Counted from the first letter of the stretch, positions 45,355 through 55,097 are shown. The stretch is DNA of 64,000 nt from Bradyrhizobium sp. CSS354 (GCF_029051725.1 NZ_JAACFU010000002.1:604374-668373), one strand, 5' to 3'. The notes: generated from the letters alone by a model not told the origin. Made by a program: numbers and translations.

Positions 45355-45681
45355 GTGCGTCAGGGACTCTACAAGGTCGACTTCCACACGGTTCACGGCA
45401 CCGGTTGCGGCGTCGTCTATGTGACGGAGGGCAAGATGCGCGGCGGCAATTCCGCTTTCGCGTTCATCGGCACCTGCACGGGCGAAGGCGACAGCATCAA
45501 GGTCAAGATCTCGACCGAGCGCTACAATGACGACCCGTCCTTCAAGGCGCTGTTCGGTCTCGACCGGATCACGCTGACGCTCGCGGGACGGGAGGATGGC
45601 GACACCGCGGAATTCGAAGGCACCGCACTGCAACTGCCGGGCGTTGCCTTCAGGGCCGTGTTGAGCCGGGTCAGCGACTAG
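45355..45681 (+). CDS. GrlR-family-like small protein
   Basis: 108 residues from the GTG at 45355, with GGGGA six bases upstream. The sequence (RQGLYKVDFHTVHGTGCGVV, GKMRGGNSAFAFIGTCTGEG, ITLTLAGREDGDTAEFEGTA) matches the small lipocalin-like fold annotated as the GrlR regulatory family. In enteropathogens GrlR inhibits the activator GrlA of the type III secretion island, but here no secretion genes or GrlA are visible. Many Rhizobiales members stand alone, so a different role is likely. Confidence 0.75.
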   Translation: MRQGLYKVDFHTVHGTGCGVVYVTEGKMRGGNSAFAFIGTCTGEGDSIKVKISTERYNDDPSFKALFGLDRITLTLAGREDGDTAEFEGTALQLPGVAFRAVLSRVSD

Positions 45682-45711
45682 CCGCCCGGCTGCCGGACTT
45701 TGCGATCTGCC

Positions 45712-46089
45712 TCAGGTTTTTGGCAGCTTCGGAATGCTTTCGGCAAAGCCGTTGAAACAAGCCAGCCGCTCGTCCTCTTCCTTGAAGAAACGGCAATCGG
45801 CGTAGCCTTTGGCCTTCGGCGGCTTCGGTTTCGGTGTCGGCGCGATCACGGCGTCGTAGCAATTGAGCCGGTCCTTGGTGCCGTCATCGAGGTCGAGGCA
45901 AGCCTGGAGCCGCGCCGCGATCGATTGGGGCTTGCCCTTCGGCGCCGCAGCCGGCTTGGCCGCAGCCTCCTTGCTGCCCTTGGGCTTGACCTGCACCAAC
46001 GGCTTGTCCCCGATCATTGGTGGCTTGTCGGCTTGCGCGAAAGCGGAAGCTGAATAGAGCACCGCGGCAACCGCCAGAATCATCCTCAT
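45712..46089 (-). CDS. Small secreted hypothetical protein with four Cys
   Basis: 125 residues from the ATG at 46089, with AGAGGG upstream. Signal peptide MRMILAVAAVLYSASAFA. After a Lys/Pro/Ala-rich linker, the C-terminal region has ARLQACLDLDDGTKDRLNCY and ADCRFFKEEDERLACFNGFA, two Cys-x(n)-Cys pairs typical of small helical disulfide-bonded proteins. The DRLNCYDAV pattern is shared with other proteobacterial periplasmic proteins. Function unknown. Confidence 0.75.
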   Translation of the reverse strand: MRMILAVAAVLYSASAFAQADKPPMIGDKPLVQVKPKGSKEAAAKPAAAPKGKPQSIAARLQACLDLDDGTKDRLNCYDAVIAPTPKPKPPKAKGYADCRFFKEEDERLACFNGFAESIPKLPKT

Positions 46090-46181
46090 TTCAGTCAACC
46101 CTCTTTGGTCCCCATGACCGGCCTTCTAGCCTCCCGGCGCGCGGTTTGCCAAGCACCTTGCGCACACGGACACGCTTCCGT

Positions 46182-47354
46182 TCAGGCCGGGGCGGCAGTT
46201 GCCGGCCGGGGCCGGGTCAAGACCACCAGGATCAGCGCCAGCACGACGAAACCGACCGCGACGAAGCCGAGCGTATGCAGGAGCTCGCGGGCGAACAGCA
46301 GTCCGCCGACGGCAGAGCCGACCGCCTGGCCGATATAGAGGACGGAGGTGTTCAGTGCGACGGTCGCCGATGCCAGCGACGGTGCGGCCGAGACCAGCCG
46401 CACCTGCTGCATCGAATTGGTCGAGGCAAAGCCGAGGCCCCAGATCGCGACCGCACCCGCCATCAACCCGAGCGTGCCGGCGCCGAGCGCCCAGCCTGTG
46501 ATTCCTGCAAGCAGCAGGCAGGTGAACAAAAGCGAGGTGCGATAGGGTCCCGAGGTGTCGACGATGCGGGTCGCGATGACAACGCCGAGGAAGCCGCAGA
46601 CGCCATAGAGAGCGAACACCAGGCCGATCGCATCGGGCCCTGCGCCGGTCAGCTTGTTGAGCAGCGGCCCCATGAAGGTGAACACCACGAACTGCCCGGA
46701 CATCTGCAACATCGTGATCGCAAGCAGAAGCAGGATCGTCCTGTTGCGACCAACCGAGCTCCAGGTCTTCAGATCCACCGGCGTCCCCTTCAAGCCCGCC
46801 GGCAGCCGCATCAGCAACAGCAGCAAGCTGACGCAACCAAGGGCGCCGATCCCGCCATAGGCCGCGCGCCAGCCATAGCGGCTGGCGATGAAGGTGATCA
46901 GCGGCAGGCCGACGGCGGCAGCGAGCGACCAGCCGAGAAAGATGTAGGCAATCGTGCTGCCGCGACGTTCCACCGGCACGATCAGCGCCGCCGTGCCGGC
47001 GGCCTGCGGCGTGTAGAGCGCGCCAACCGCGAGCATCACCAGGCGGATGACGAGGAGGCTTGCATAGTCGGGCGCAAAGGCTGAGGCCAGATTGCCAAAA
47101 GCGAGCACCGCCAGCGTCGTGGCGAGCAGCGTCCGGCGCTCGATCCGGCTGGTGAGCCAGGCCGTCAGCGGCGAGCCGATGCACAGGATGATGGCACCGA
47201 AGGTGATCAGGAGCCCGGCCGCATGGATGCTGACGTCGAGCCCCATCGCCAATTCGGGCAGCATGCCGGCCGGTGCCAAGACCGAGCAGCCGGTGACGAG
47301 ATTTCCGAGCATCAGGGCGGTTGGCGCAAAGCGGCCGACGCGTGCATTTTCCAT
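46182..47354 (-). CDS. MFS transporter (DHA1/sugar-efflux-like)
   Basis: 390 residues from the ATG at 47354; the same reading frame stays open far upstream on the minus strand, antisense to thrS, which is an artefact of G+C bias. Twelve helices. First-loop motif LTAWLTSRIERRTLLATTLA and helix 4-5 region QAAGTAALIVPVERRGSTIA fit arabinose/drug-efflux type MFS proteins. Likely proton-driven export; substrate unknown. It is divergent from thrS. Confidence 0.9.
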   Translation of the reverse strand: MENARVGRFAPTALMLGNLVTGCSVLAPAGMLPELAMGLDVSIHAAGLLITFGAIILCIGSPLTAWLTSRIERRTLLATTLAVLAFGNLASAFAPDYASLLVIRLVMLAVGALYTPQAAGTAALIVPVERRGSTIAYIFLGWSLAAAVGLPLITFIASRYGWRAAYGGIGALGCVSLLLLLMRLPAGLKGTPVDLKTWSSVGRNRTILLLLAITMLQMSGQFVVFTFMGPLLNKLTGAGPDAIGLVFALYGVCGFLGVVIATRIVDTSGPYRTSLLFTCLLLAGITGWALGAGTLGLMAGAVAIWGLGFASTNSMQQVRLVSAAPSLASATVALNTSVLYIGQAVGSAVGGLLFARELLHTLGFVAVGFVVLALILVVLTRPRPATAAPA

Positions 47355-47540
47355 GCAAACGCATGTAGAGCCGCCTTGCGACCAGTTAAAGGGCGTTGCC
47401 CGGAATAGTTCGTGCAGCGCCCCCGCTTTTGCGCGCCGGTTTCTTGGAATTGCCGGATTGCGCAGGCCGAATCGCCTGATATATCGCTCGTTCCCGCTTA
47501 CCTGCGCTCGTTCGCAGGAGTGAGCCTCAGGAGACATGCC

Positions 47541-49634
47541 ATGACCGACCAGCCCAACGACCAATCCAAGGACCCATCCAGGGACCCATCCAAGTCCGAG
47601 CAGCCCAAATCCGAATCCGGCTTCCAGTACAGCCTCAGCAATTTGAGGCCCGTGACCCCGCCGGAAAAAATCACCCTTACCTTCCCGGACGGCGCCCGGC
47701 GCGAATACGCCAAGAGCATCACCGGCCTCGAACTCGCCAAAGGCATTTCGCCGTCGCTGGCCAAGCGCACGGTCGCGATGGCGCTCGACGGCGTGGTCTC
47801 CGACCTCGACGATCCCATCGAAGCCGATGCCAGGATCGAGCTGATCAACCGCGACGATCCGCGCGCGCTCGAGCTGATCCGCCATGACTGCGCCCACGTG
47901 CTGGCCGAAGCCGTGCAGACGCTGTGGCCGGGCACCCAGGTCACCATCGGCCCCGTGATCGAGAACGGCTTCTATTACGATTTCTTCCGCAACGAGCCGT
48001 TCACGCCGGAAGACTTTGCCGCGATCGAGAAAAAGATGCGCGAGCTCATCGCGCGCGACAAACCTTTTACGAAGGAGGTTTGGGATCGCGAAAAGACAAA
48101 ACAAGTGTTCCGCGACAAGGGCGAGGCCTTCAAGGTCGAGCTGGTCGACGCCATTCCCGGCAACGAGCCGATCAAGATCTATTACCAGGGCGACTGGTTC
48201 GATCTCTGCCGCGGCCCGCACATGACCTCCACCGGCAAGGTCGGCAACGCCTTCAAGCTGATGAAGGTGGCCGGTGCCTATTGGCGCGGCGACAGCAACA
48301 ACCCGATGCTGACCCGCATCTACGGCACGGCATTCGCCAAGCAGGAGGACCTCGACGCTTATCTGAAGCAGATCGAGGAAGCGGAAAAGCGCGACCATCG
48401 CAAGCTCGGGCGCGAGCTCGACCTCTTCCACTTCCAGGAGGAAGGCCCGGGCGTCGTGTTCTGGCACGCCAAGGGCTGGACCATCTTCCAGCAGCTGATC
48501 GCCTATATGCGGCGGCGCCTGGCCGGCGACTATAGCGAGGTCAACGCCCCGCAGATCCTCGACAAGTCGCTGTGGGAGACCTCCGGCCATTGGGGCTGGT
48601 ACCGCGAGAACATGTTCGCGGCGCAGTCGGCCGGCGACGAGGCCGAGGACAAGCGCTGGTTCGCGCTGAAGCCGATGAACTGCCCGGGCCACGTGCAGAT
48701 CTTCAAACATGGCCTGAAGAGCTACCGCGACCTGCCGCTGCGGCTCGCCGAGTTCGGCGTGGTGCACCGCTACGAGCCGTCCGGCGCGATGCACGGATTG
48801 ATGCGCGTGCGCGGCTTCACCCAGGACGACGCGCACATCTTCTGCATGGAGGATCAGCTCGCCGATGAGTGCCTGAAGATCAACGAACTGATCCTGTCGA
48901 CCTATGCCGATTTCGGTTTCGCCGGCGACCTCACCGTCAAGCTGTCGACCCGGCCGGAGAAACGCGTCGGCACCGACGCGATGTGGGATCACGCCGAGCG
49001 CGTGATGGCGACGGTGCTGCGCGAGATCCAGTCGCAGAACAATCACATCAAGACCGAGATCAATCCCGGCGAAGGCGCCTTCTACGGGCCGAAGTTCGAA
49101 TATGTGCTGCGAGATGCCATCGGCCGCGACTGGCAGTGCGGCACCACGCAGGTCGACTTCAACCTGCCGGAACGGTTCGGTGCGTTCTACATCGACCACG
49201 ACAGCGGCAAGAAGCCGCCGGTGATGGTGCACCGCGCGATCTGCGGTTCGATGGAGCGCTTCATCGGCATCCTGATCGAGCACTATGCCGGCAACTTCCC
49301 GCTCTGGCTGTCGCCGGTGCAGGTGGTGGTCACCACCATCACGTCGGAAGCCGACGAGTATGCCAAGCAGGTGTTGGAGCAAGTCCGGCGTGCGGGACTT
49401 CGGGCCGAGATCGACCTGCGCAACGAAAAGATCAACTACAAGGTCCGCGAGCATTCGCTGGCCAAAATTCCAGCACTGCTCGTGGTCGGCAAGAAAGAGG
49501 CCGAGACGCAGTCGGTCTCGATCCGCCGGCTCGGCAGCGACGGGCAGAACGTGATGACAACGGCGGAGGCCATCGCCGCCCTCGTCGACGAGGCGACCCC
49601 GCCGGATGTTAAGCGGGCGCGCGGCGCGGCCTGA
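47541..49634 (+). CDS. thrS: Threonyl-tRNA synthetase
   Basis: 697 residues from the ATG at 47541, with AGGAG eight bases upstream. Order: an unusual acidic/Ser-Pro-rich leader of about 40 residues with DPSRDPSK repeats, a TGS domain ([20 protein letters not shown]), the editing domain ([17 protein letters not shown] and [20 protein letters not shown]), the class II catalytic core ([55 protein letters not shown]) and the anticodon-binding domain. The zinc ligands Cys and His in the core are present. It charges tRNA-Thr. No leader T-box is expected or seen. Confidence 0.97.
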   Translation: MTDQPNDQSKDPSRDPSKSEQPKSESGFQYSLSNLRPVTPPEKITLTFPDGARREYAKSITGLELAKGISPSLAKRTVAMALDGVVSDLDDPIEADARIELINRDDPRALELIRHDCAHVLAEAVQTLWPGTQVTIGPVIENGFYYDFFRNEPFTPEDFAAIEKKMRELIARDKPFTKEVWDREKTKQVFRDKGEAFKVELVDAIPGNEPIKIYYQGDWFDLCRGPHMTSTGKVGNAFKLMKVAGAYWRGDSNNPMLTRIYGTAFAKQEDLDAYLKQIEEAEKRDHRKLGRELDLFHFQEEGPGVVFWHAKGWTIFQQLIAYMRRRLAGDYSEVNAPQILDKSLWETSGHWGWYRENMFAAQSAGDEAEDKRWFALKPMNCPGHVQIFKHGLKSYRDLPLRLAEFGVVHRYEPSGAMHGLMRVRGFTQDDAHIFCMEDQLADECLKINELILSTYADFGFAGDLTVKLSTRPEKRVGTDAMWDHAERVMATVLREIQSQNNHIKTEINPGEGAFYGPKFEYVLRDAIGRDWQCGTTQVDFNLPERFGAFYIDHDSGKKPPVMVHRAICGSMERFIGILIEHYAGNFPLWLSPVQVVVTTITSEADEYAKQVLEQVRRAGLRAEIDLRNEKINYKVREHSLAKIPALLVVGKKEAETQSVSIRRLGSDGQNVMTTAEAIAALVDEATPPDVKRARGAA

Positions 49635-49727
49635 CATCTGAAATCGGTCTAAACTCGCTTTCGGTTGCGGGCGTGCATTCCTATGTGGGGACTGCACGCC
49701 CGACGACCAGCCGAAGAGGAAACCGCA

Positions 49728-50291
49728 GTGCCCGACGCCATCGAACTCCTGAAGACCCGCCGCTCGGTCAAGCCGCGCGAGATGTCCGGTCCCGGCCCCT
49801 CCCCGGCCGAGCTCGAGACCATCCTCACCATCGGCGCGCGCGTGCCCGACCATGGCAAGCTTGCGCCCTGGCGCTTCATCATTTTCGAGGGCGATGCGCG
49901 TCAGCGCGCCGGCGAGGTGATCGCGAAGGTGTTTGCCCGGAAGAATCCCGGCGCGCCGGCGGCCGACGTCGAGACCGAGCGCAAACGCCTCACGGATGCG
50001 CCGCTGGTGATCGGCATCGTCAGCTTCACCAAGCCGCATCCGAAGGTGCCGGCCTTCGAGCAGGAATTGTCGGCCGGCGCCAGCGTCATGAACATCGTCA
50101 CGGCCGCGACCGCGCTCGGCTACGGCGCCTGCTGGCTGACCGGCTGGTTCTCGTTCGATCGCGACGTGCTGGATGGCCTCGGCCTCAAGCCGGACGAGAA
50201 ACTCGCCGGCTTCGTCCATATCGGGAATCCGACCAAGCCGAGCGAAGACCGTCCGCGACCGATCCTTTCTGAAATCGTGACGCGATTTTAA
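49728..50291 (+). CDS. Nitroreductase-family flavoprotein
   Basis: 187 residues from the GTG at 49728, with AAGAGG upstream. FMN-binding pattern at the start (LLKTRRSVKPREMSGPGPSP), then ARVPDHGKLAPWRFIIF and GASVMNIVTAATALGYGACW, as in the short RutE/YdjA-like nitroreductases. It uses NAD(P)H to reduce nitro or enone compounds. It lies 93 bases after thrS and could be in the same transcript. Confidence 0.9.
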   Translation: MPDAIELLKTRRSVKPREMSGPGPSPAELETILTIGARVPDHGKLAPWRFIIFEGDARQRAGEVIAKVFARKNPGAPAADVETERKRLTDAPLVIGIVSFTKPHPKVPAFEQELSAGASVMNIVTAATALGYGACWLTGWFSFDRDVLDGLGLKPDEKLAGFVHIGNPTKPSEDRPRPILSEIVTRF

Positions 50292-50354
50292 TCGAAGGCG
50301 TGTTGACGCCTTCGACGTCTTGCGGCTTTGATCCCGGCCAGGGAGGAAGCCCGG

Positions 50355-51623
50355 ATGAAGCGTCGTGAATTTCTGGTCGGAGCCGCGCTGCTGGCCGGCA
50401 CGATGGCGCGGGCGCGCGCTGCAGACCTCCCTGCTCCGTCGTCCGACGGACTCGACCGCATCACAGCGTATTTCGACAACGAGGTGACGAGCGGCCGGCT
50501 GCCGGGCGCCGTGGTGCTGGTCCAGCAGCACGGCACGCCGGTCTATCTGAAGACTTTCGGCGTGCGCGACACCAGGACGGGCCTCGCGATGACGCCCGAT
50601 ACGATCTTCGCCATCCACTCCATGACCAAGCCGGTCACGTGCCTTGGCGCGATGATGCTGATCGACGAGGGCAAGCTCGCGCTCACCGACCCCGTGTCGA
50701 AATACATTCCCCTCTTTGCCGACACCAAGGTGGGCCTGGAGGTCACCAACCCCGACGGCACCTTGCATCTGGATCTCGTCGCCCCGGTCCGTCCCGTCAA
50801 CATCGAGGATCTGCTGCGGCACACCTCCGGCATCAGCTACGATTATATCGGCGGCAAATGGGTCGAGCAGGCCTACAAGGCCGCCAACATCTTCGAAGGT
50901 CAGTTCAACAACAGGGAATTCGCCCAACGTATCGCAAAGCTGCCGCTGGCTCGGCAGCCGGGAACGCTGTGGCGCTACGGTCATTCCACCGACGTGCTCG
51001 GCAGTGTCATTGAGATCATCTCGGGCCAGACGCTGTACCAATTCCTCAAGCAGCGCATCTTCGACCCGCTCGGCATGAGCAGCACCAAATTCGCGCTGGC
51101 GACCGAGGACGAGCTCGCGCGGATGGCGCGGCCGCTGCCGAACGACAACATCCTGCTCGCCGGCGAGCGCGACCGCCTCGACCATCCCGAATGGCAGTCC
51201 GGCGGCGGCGGGCTGCTCTCGACGATCACCGACTATCAGCGCTTCTCGCAGATGCTGCTCAATGGCGGCGAGTTCGACGGCAAGCGCTATCTGAGCCCCG
51301 CCGCGTTCAAGGCCATGACGACCGATCACGTCGGGCCGGGCTCGGGCGTCGGACGCGATTACTTCTATTTTCCGGGCGACGGCTTCGGCTATGGCTATGG
51401 CCTCGCGGTGCGGACCGATCCCGGCAATGCCAAACCGCCGCCGCCGGGCTCGCTCGGCGAGTTGAAATGGGACAGCGGCAGCGGCACCTATTTCGGCGTC
51501 GATCCCAAGCTCGACATGGTCTACCTGCTGATGCAGCAGACCCAGAACGAGCGCAGCCGCATCACGCCCGCCTTCAAGGCGCTGGTCTACGATTGCTACC
51601 CGCCCGAGCTACGCCGCCCGTGA
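50355..51623 (+). CDS. Secreted serine hydrolase (class C beta-lactamase/esterase family)
   Basis: 422 residues from the ATG at 50355, with GGAGG upstream. Tat-like signal (KRREFLVGAALLAGTMARA). SxxK motif S89-M-T-K92 (IHSMTKPVT). The YxN position reads Y208-G-H210 (WRYGHSTDVLG), a YxH/YxS-type variant seen in esterase-like members rather than true beta-lactamases. The C-terminal box is LKWDSGSGTYFG in place of KTG or HGG. Likely a periplasmic esterase or transesterase; antibiotic resistance is not supported. Its end overlaps the facing GGDEF/EAL gene by 15 bases. Confidence 0.88.
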   Translation: MKRREFLVGAALLAGTMARARAADLPAPSSDGLDRITAYFDNEVTSGRLPGAVVLVQQHGTPVYLKTFGVRDTRTGLAMTPDTIFAIHSMTKPVTCLGAMMLIDEGKLALTDPVSKYIPLFADTKVGLEVTNPDGTLHLDLVAPVRPVNIEDLLRHTSGISYDYIGGKWVEQAYKAANIFEGQFNNREFAQRIAKLPLARQPGTLWRYGHSTDVLGSVIEIISGQTLYQFLKQRIFDPLGMSSTKFALATEDELARMARPLPNDNILLAGERDRLDHPEWQSGGGGLLSTITDYQRFSQMLLNGGEFDGKRYLSPAAFKAMTTDHVGPGSGVGRDYFYFPGDGFGYGYGLAVRTDPGNAKPPPPGSLGELKWDSGSGTYFGVDPKLDMVYLLMQQTQNERSRITPAFKALVYDCYPPELRRP

Positions 51624-54071
51624 CGCGCGCTGGCCGAAATCGGCGAGCAGCCTTGCGATCTCGGCGGCGGGCCGCGCCGCGCTGAACAAGAAGCCCTGGA
51701 CTTCGTTACAGCCTTCGGCGCGCAACCACGCGAGCTGATCCTCGGTCTCGACGCCTTCCGCGGTCGTGGTGATGTTGAGGCTGCGGCCAAGCCCCGAGAT
51801 CGCGCGAACGATCGCGACGCAATCGGGCCGCCCTGCCAGATCCTTGACGAAGGAGCGGTCGATCTTGATCTTGTCGAAGGGGAAGCTGCGGAGATAGCTG
51901 AGGCTGGAATAGCCGGTGCCGAAATCATCCATGGAGATGCTGACGCCGAGCTCGCGCAACTGATGCAGGATGGCGAGATTGGCATCGGTCTCGGCCAGGA
52001 AGATCGACTCGGTGATCTCAAGCTCGAGCCGCTTCGGCGACAGACCGGACTGCGCCAGGGCCGAGATCACGACCTGAACCAGATTGCGGCTGCGGAACTG
52101 CGCCGGCGACAGATTGACCGCGACCTTGACGTCGACAGGCCATTTCACCGCTTCAGAGCAGGCCTCGCGCAGCACCCACTCACCAAGTTGGGTGATCAGG
52201 CCGATGTCCTCGGCGACCGGAATGAACTCCGCCGGCGAGATCATGCCCTTGTCGGGGTGATGCCAGCGCAGCAGCGACTCGAAGCCGGAGATGCGGTCGG
52301 AGGCGATCGATACCAGCGGCTGGTAGTGCAGCTCGAATTCGCCATTCGCAAACGCGCGGCGCAGATCGAGCTCCATGTCACGGCGCTTCTGCGCCTGCAG
52401 ATCCATCTCGCGCTCGAAGAAATGATGCACGCCGCCGCCGTCCGACTTCGCCCGGTACAGCGCCATGTCGGCGTTGCGCATCAACTCTTCCGACGTCGTA
52501 CCGTCGCCCGGCGACAGGGCGATGCCGATGCTGGCGCCGATCACCATCTCCTGCCCGTCGATCTCATAGGACGCCTTCAGCATGTCGATCAGCAAGCTCG
52601 CGCAGGCGCTCGCCTCGTTGGGCGAGACGTCGGCTGCCAGGATCACCGCGAACTCGTCGCCGCCGAGCCGGGCCGCGAGATTGGCGCCGCGGACCGCGGT
52701 GCTCAAACGGGCCGCAACCTCCTTCAACAGGCGATCGCCCACCGGATGACCGAAGGAATCGTTGATGTTCTTGAACAGGTCGAGATCGATGTAGAGCACG
52801 CCGACCCGCTTTCCGGCGGCCTGGTCGAGCGCCTGCTTCAGGCGCTCCTGGAAATATTCGCGGTTCGGCAGATCGGTGAGCCCGTCATGGTGTGCCATGT
52901 GGGCGATCCGCGCCTCGGCCTTGCGCCGTTCGGTGATGTCGACCACCGCGACCAGATAGCCGTCGCGATCGTCGAAGGCGACGCGACGGCCGAAGGTCAG
53001 CACCTCGATCTCGCTGCCGTCGGCACGCAGATGCCGCCAGTTGCGCGAGGAGTGATAGGCGTCGCCGATGCGTTCGAGCGCCTCGGCATGGCTGTCCCAC
53101 TCGTCCTGCGGCCAGATCTCGTGCAGTTTCATGCGCAGGAAGGTGGCGCGGCTGTAGCCGTAATGCTGGACCGCGGCGTCGTTGACGCTGAGAAACTGCT
53201 TGCTCGCGGCGTCGAACACCCACATCGGCATCGGGTTGTTGTCGAACAGCAGGCGGAACGAGGCGTCGCGCCGCTTCAACACTGTGACATCCGAAATCGT
53301 CAGCGAGACCACGTCGGCGAACGCGGTGGCGCTCAGCCGGAGATGCCGTCCGTCGCTCTCGATCTCGAGCTGCTCGCCGCGACCGCCGGAGACAGTCTTG
53401 AGCAGGAATTCCCTGACCTCGAGCGAGGCCAGCAGCGTGTCTCCCTCGCCGATCCGGCGCCACAACAGGCCCTCGCCTTCGGCCTTCAGCAGCAGGCCCG
53501 CACTCCTGTTGTGGTGCACGATCTGGAGATCGAACGGCTTGCCACCCGCGTCGCGCAGCGTCGCCAGCGAGACCACCGCGTCGTCGGTCGACGCGAAGAT
53601 CGCGTCCAGGAGATTGTATTGCGCGCCGCGTTCGTTGATGTAGGCGCCGACCAGCGTCGCGCCCCAGCGCGAGGCGGTTGGCAGCGCCAGCACATCGTAG
53701 GTCCTGACCATGCCGTCGCGCACGCAATGGGCGCTCGCCTGGTGCGGCCGGCCTTTGGCGAGCGCGTTCGCCGCGGCTTCCGACAGCGCGGTGGCGCAAT
53801 CGGGCGAGAGCGCGGCGACCGGGATGTCCCAACGCTCTTCGCCGAGCCATTTCTGCACGTAGCGTCCGCTGCGCGACAGTTCGAGCGCGCCATCGCCCTT
53901 GAGCAGCGCGATGTGGTCGGCGAGCCGTCCCAGGCTGCCGAGCATCACGTCCTCGTAGCGCGGCAGTCGCTCGCCCGGCTTCAACGCGGCACGCCATTTG
54001 CGCTGAAGCACTGGGATGTCGTCGAACATTTCGGCGGCCGGTTTTCCCGACACTTTCTTCGCGGCACTCAT
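51609..54071 (-). CDS. PAS-GGDEF-EAL protein (cyclic di-GMP turnover)
   Basis: 820 residues from the ATG at 54071, with GGGGA eight bases upstream. No transmembrane segment. Two N-terminal sensory parts: an unassigned region to about 150, then PAS-like units (about 155-400, ending VVDITERRKAEARI). GGDEF domain with an intact RLGGDEFAV. EAL domain with signature ESL in ISGFESLLRWHHP and conserved DDFGTGYSSLSYL. Both cyclase and phosphodiesterase motifs appear usable, so it may make or degrade c-di-GMP according to its sensor state. Confidence 0.93.
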   Translation of the reverse strand: MSAAKKVSGKPAAEMFDDIPVLQRKWRAALKPGERLPRYEDVMLGSLGRLADHIALLKGDGALELSRSGRYVQKWLGEERWDIPVAALSPDCATALSEAAANALAKGRPHQASAHCVRDGMVRTYDVLALPTASRWGATLVGAYINERGAQYNLLDAIFASTDDAVVSLATLRDAGGKPFDLQIVHHNRSAGLLLKAEGEGLLWRRIGEGDTLLASLEVREFLLKTVSGGRGEQLEIESDGRHLRLSATAFADVVSLTISDVTVLKRRDASFRLLFDNNPMPMWVFDAASKQFLSVNDAAVQHYGYSRATFLRMKLHEIWPQDEWDSHAEALERIGDAYHSSRNWRHLRADGSEIEVLTFGRRVAFDDRDGYLVAVVDITERRKAEARIAHMAHHDGLTDLPNREYFQERLKQALDQAAGKRVGVLYIDLDLFKNINDSFGHPVGDRLLKEVAARLSTAVRGANLAARLGGDEFAVILAADVSPNEASACASLLIDMLKASYEIDGQEMVIGASIGIALSPGDGTTSEELMRNADMALYRAKSDGGGVHHFFEREMDLQAQKRRDMELDLRRAFANGEFELHYQPLVSIASDRISGFESLLRWHHPDKGMISPAEFIPVAEDIGLITQLGEWVLREACSEAVKWPVDVKVAVNLSPAQFRSRNLVQVVISALAQSGLSPKRLELEITESIFLAETDANLAILHQLRELGVSISMDDFGTGYSSLSYLRSFPFDKIKIDRSFVKDLAGRPDCVAIVRAISGLGRSLNITTTAEGVETEDQLAWLRAEGCNEVQGFLFSAARPAAEIARLLADFGQRASRAA

Positions 54072-54280
54072 GGCAGTCCCCAACGCACTTTCCCGTCGCA
54101 TCCAATGCAGCCGCGCTTAACGGCGTGTAAAGAGCGCGCGAGTGCGGGTTCCGTTCAGCGATTATGACAGTTTAAAGTCGGGCGTTGGTTAGTGGGCGTT
54201 AGAGACTATGACGGTTGTGCGAAGGCGTTGCGTAGGAGGCGCGTGAGACCGAAGCTTTGGCGCACCGCTGCATCAGCAGC

Positions 54281-54358
54281 GTCATTGCGAGCGCAGCGAC
54301 GCAATCCAGACTGCCCACGCGGAAAGACTCTGGATTGCTTCGCTGCGCTCGCAATGAC
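54281..54358. repeat. 78-base palindromic dispersed repeat, copy B
   Basis: Starts GTCATTGCGAGCGCAGCGAC and ends GCTGCGCTCGCAATGAC. It is the same length as copy A (30800-30877), with identical outer arms and a different loop region, so hairpin potential is conserved. It lies 210 bases upstream of the GGDEF/EAL start. Confidence 0.88.
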
Positions 54359-54414
54359 GGAGCGTAGGCAAGAGCGTCGCTCTCAAATTCACATCTCGCT
54401 TGTAGGCACACCTT

Positions 54415-54984
54415 CGCATCCTCGCGGCGTGTTCGCCCGAGCTTTGCTTCGTCGTCTCACCCTCAATGGAAAGAGGGCGCAGGGAAGACCGGGTGCCGGC
54501 TGGCACCCGCGGTCCACTGTGCGAGATTGTGGTAACAAGATTGCACAGGGGCATACAGGTGAAGCCAAAACATCCGGCCTTCCCTGCGCAGTGGTTTGAC
54601 GGCTTATATCGCGCTCTCCCCGGGGAGCGATGCACTATTGCCCCCGTCGCCTTGCGGATGGCTGATATACGTGCCCGGTCGGGCCGCCTTATCACCGCAA
54701 CACTTGGCGCACAGACCCCGGGCGCCAGGACCACACGATTTTGCCGTACGCCGATCACACCGGTCGTGTGCGCGACACTTTCGCTCACGGTTTCCCGCCC
54801 TGCGAAACTCTTCGCGCCGATGTGGCCTGCGTCCACCGCCGTCCGGCCCGCGTTCGTGACGATCGCGATACGCCCCTCTTCCTTGGGCCGGAGTAGGCGA
54901 CACATACGCCGTTTCCGAATTTCGGTAAAGTGGAATATTTTTGCCTGCGTGCATTGACTGACAGCTTGGGTGTTTTGCCCGACA
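54415..54984. repeat. Probable long dispersed repeat, non-coding
   Basis: About 570 bases without a credible gene, although both strands have open frames. Sequences such as GTGCCGGCTGGCACCCGCGG and CTTCCCTGCGCAGTGGTTTG are, from memory, part of a repeat present many times in Bradyrhizobium and relatives, where its frames are often mis-annotated as short proteins. The end (54969-54984) matches 23975-23990 exactly over 16 bases. It is flanked by two 78-base palindromes. Confidence 0.55.
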
Positions 54985-55000
54985 GGCACCGCAAGGTCTT

Positions 55001-55078
55001 GTAGCCCGGATGAGCGAAGCGATATCCGGGATTCCTTCCACGAGCTGTCCCGGGTATCGCTTCGCACACCCTGGCTAC
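55001..55078. repeat. 78-base palindromic repeat of a second family
   Basis: Begins GTAGCCCGGATGAGCGAAGC and ends CGCTTCGCACACCCTGGCTAC read as its imperfect complement, so the arms pair around a central AT-richer loop. I recall this GTAGCCCGGATGAGCGAAGCG element as widely repeated in Bradyrhizobium. It lies just after the LysR gene stop and could also end its transcript. Confidence 0.75.
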
Positions 55079-55097
55079 GGCAGCGTGTCAGGAGCCA

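Noticed and set aside
46182..51329. Single giant minus-strand protein of 1,715 residues
   Set aside because: Only the last 390 codons look like a protein (an MFS transporter). The rest is antisense to thrS and neighbours, which have clear motifs.
51963..54167. 734-codon plus-strand frame
   Set aside because: Antisense to the GGDEF/EAL gene, whose catalytic motifs are intact.
54466..54957. 163-codon plus-strand protein upstream of the LysR gene
   Set aside because: It lies inside sequence I recognise as a dispersed non-coding repeat; Arg/Pro-rich, no domain or ribosome binding site.
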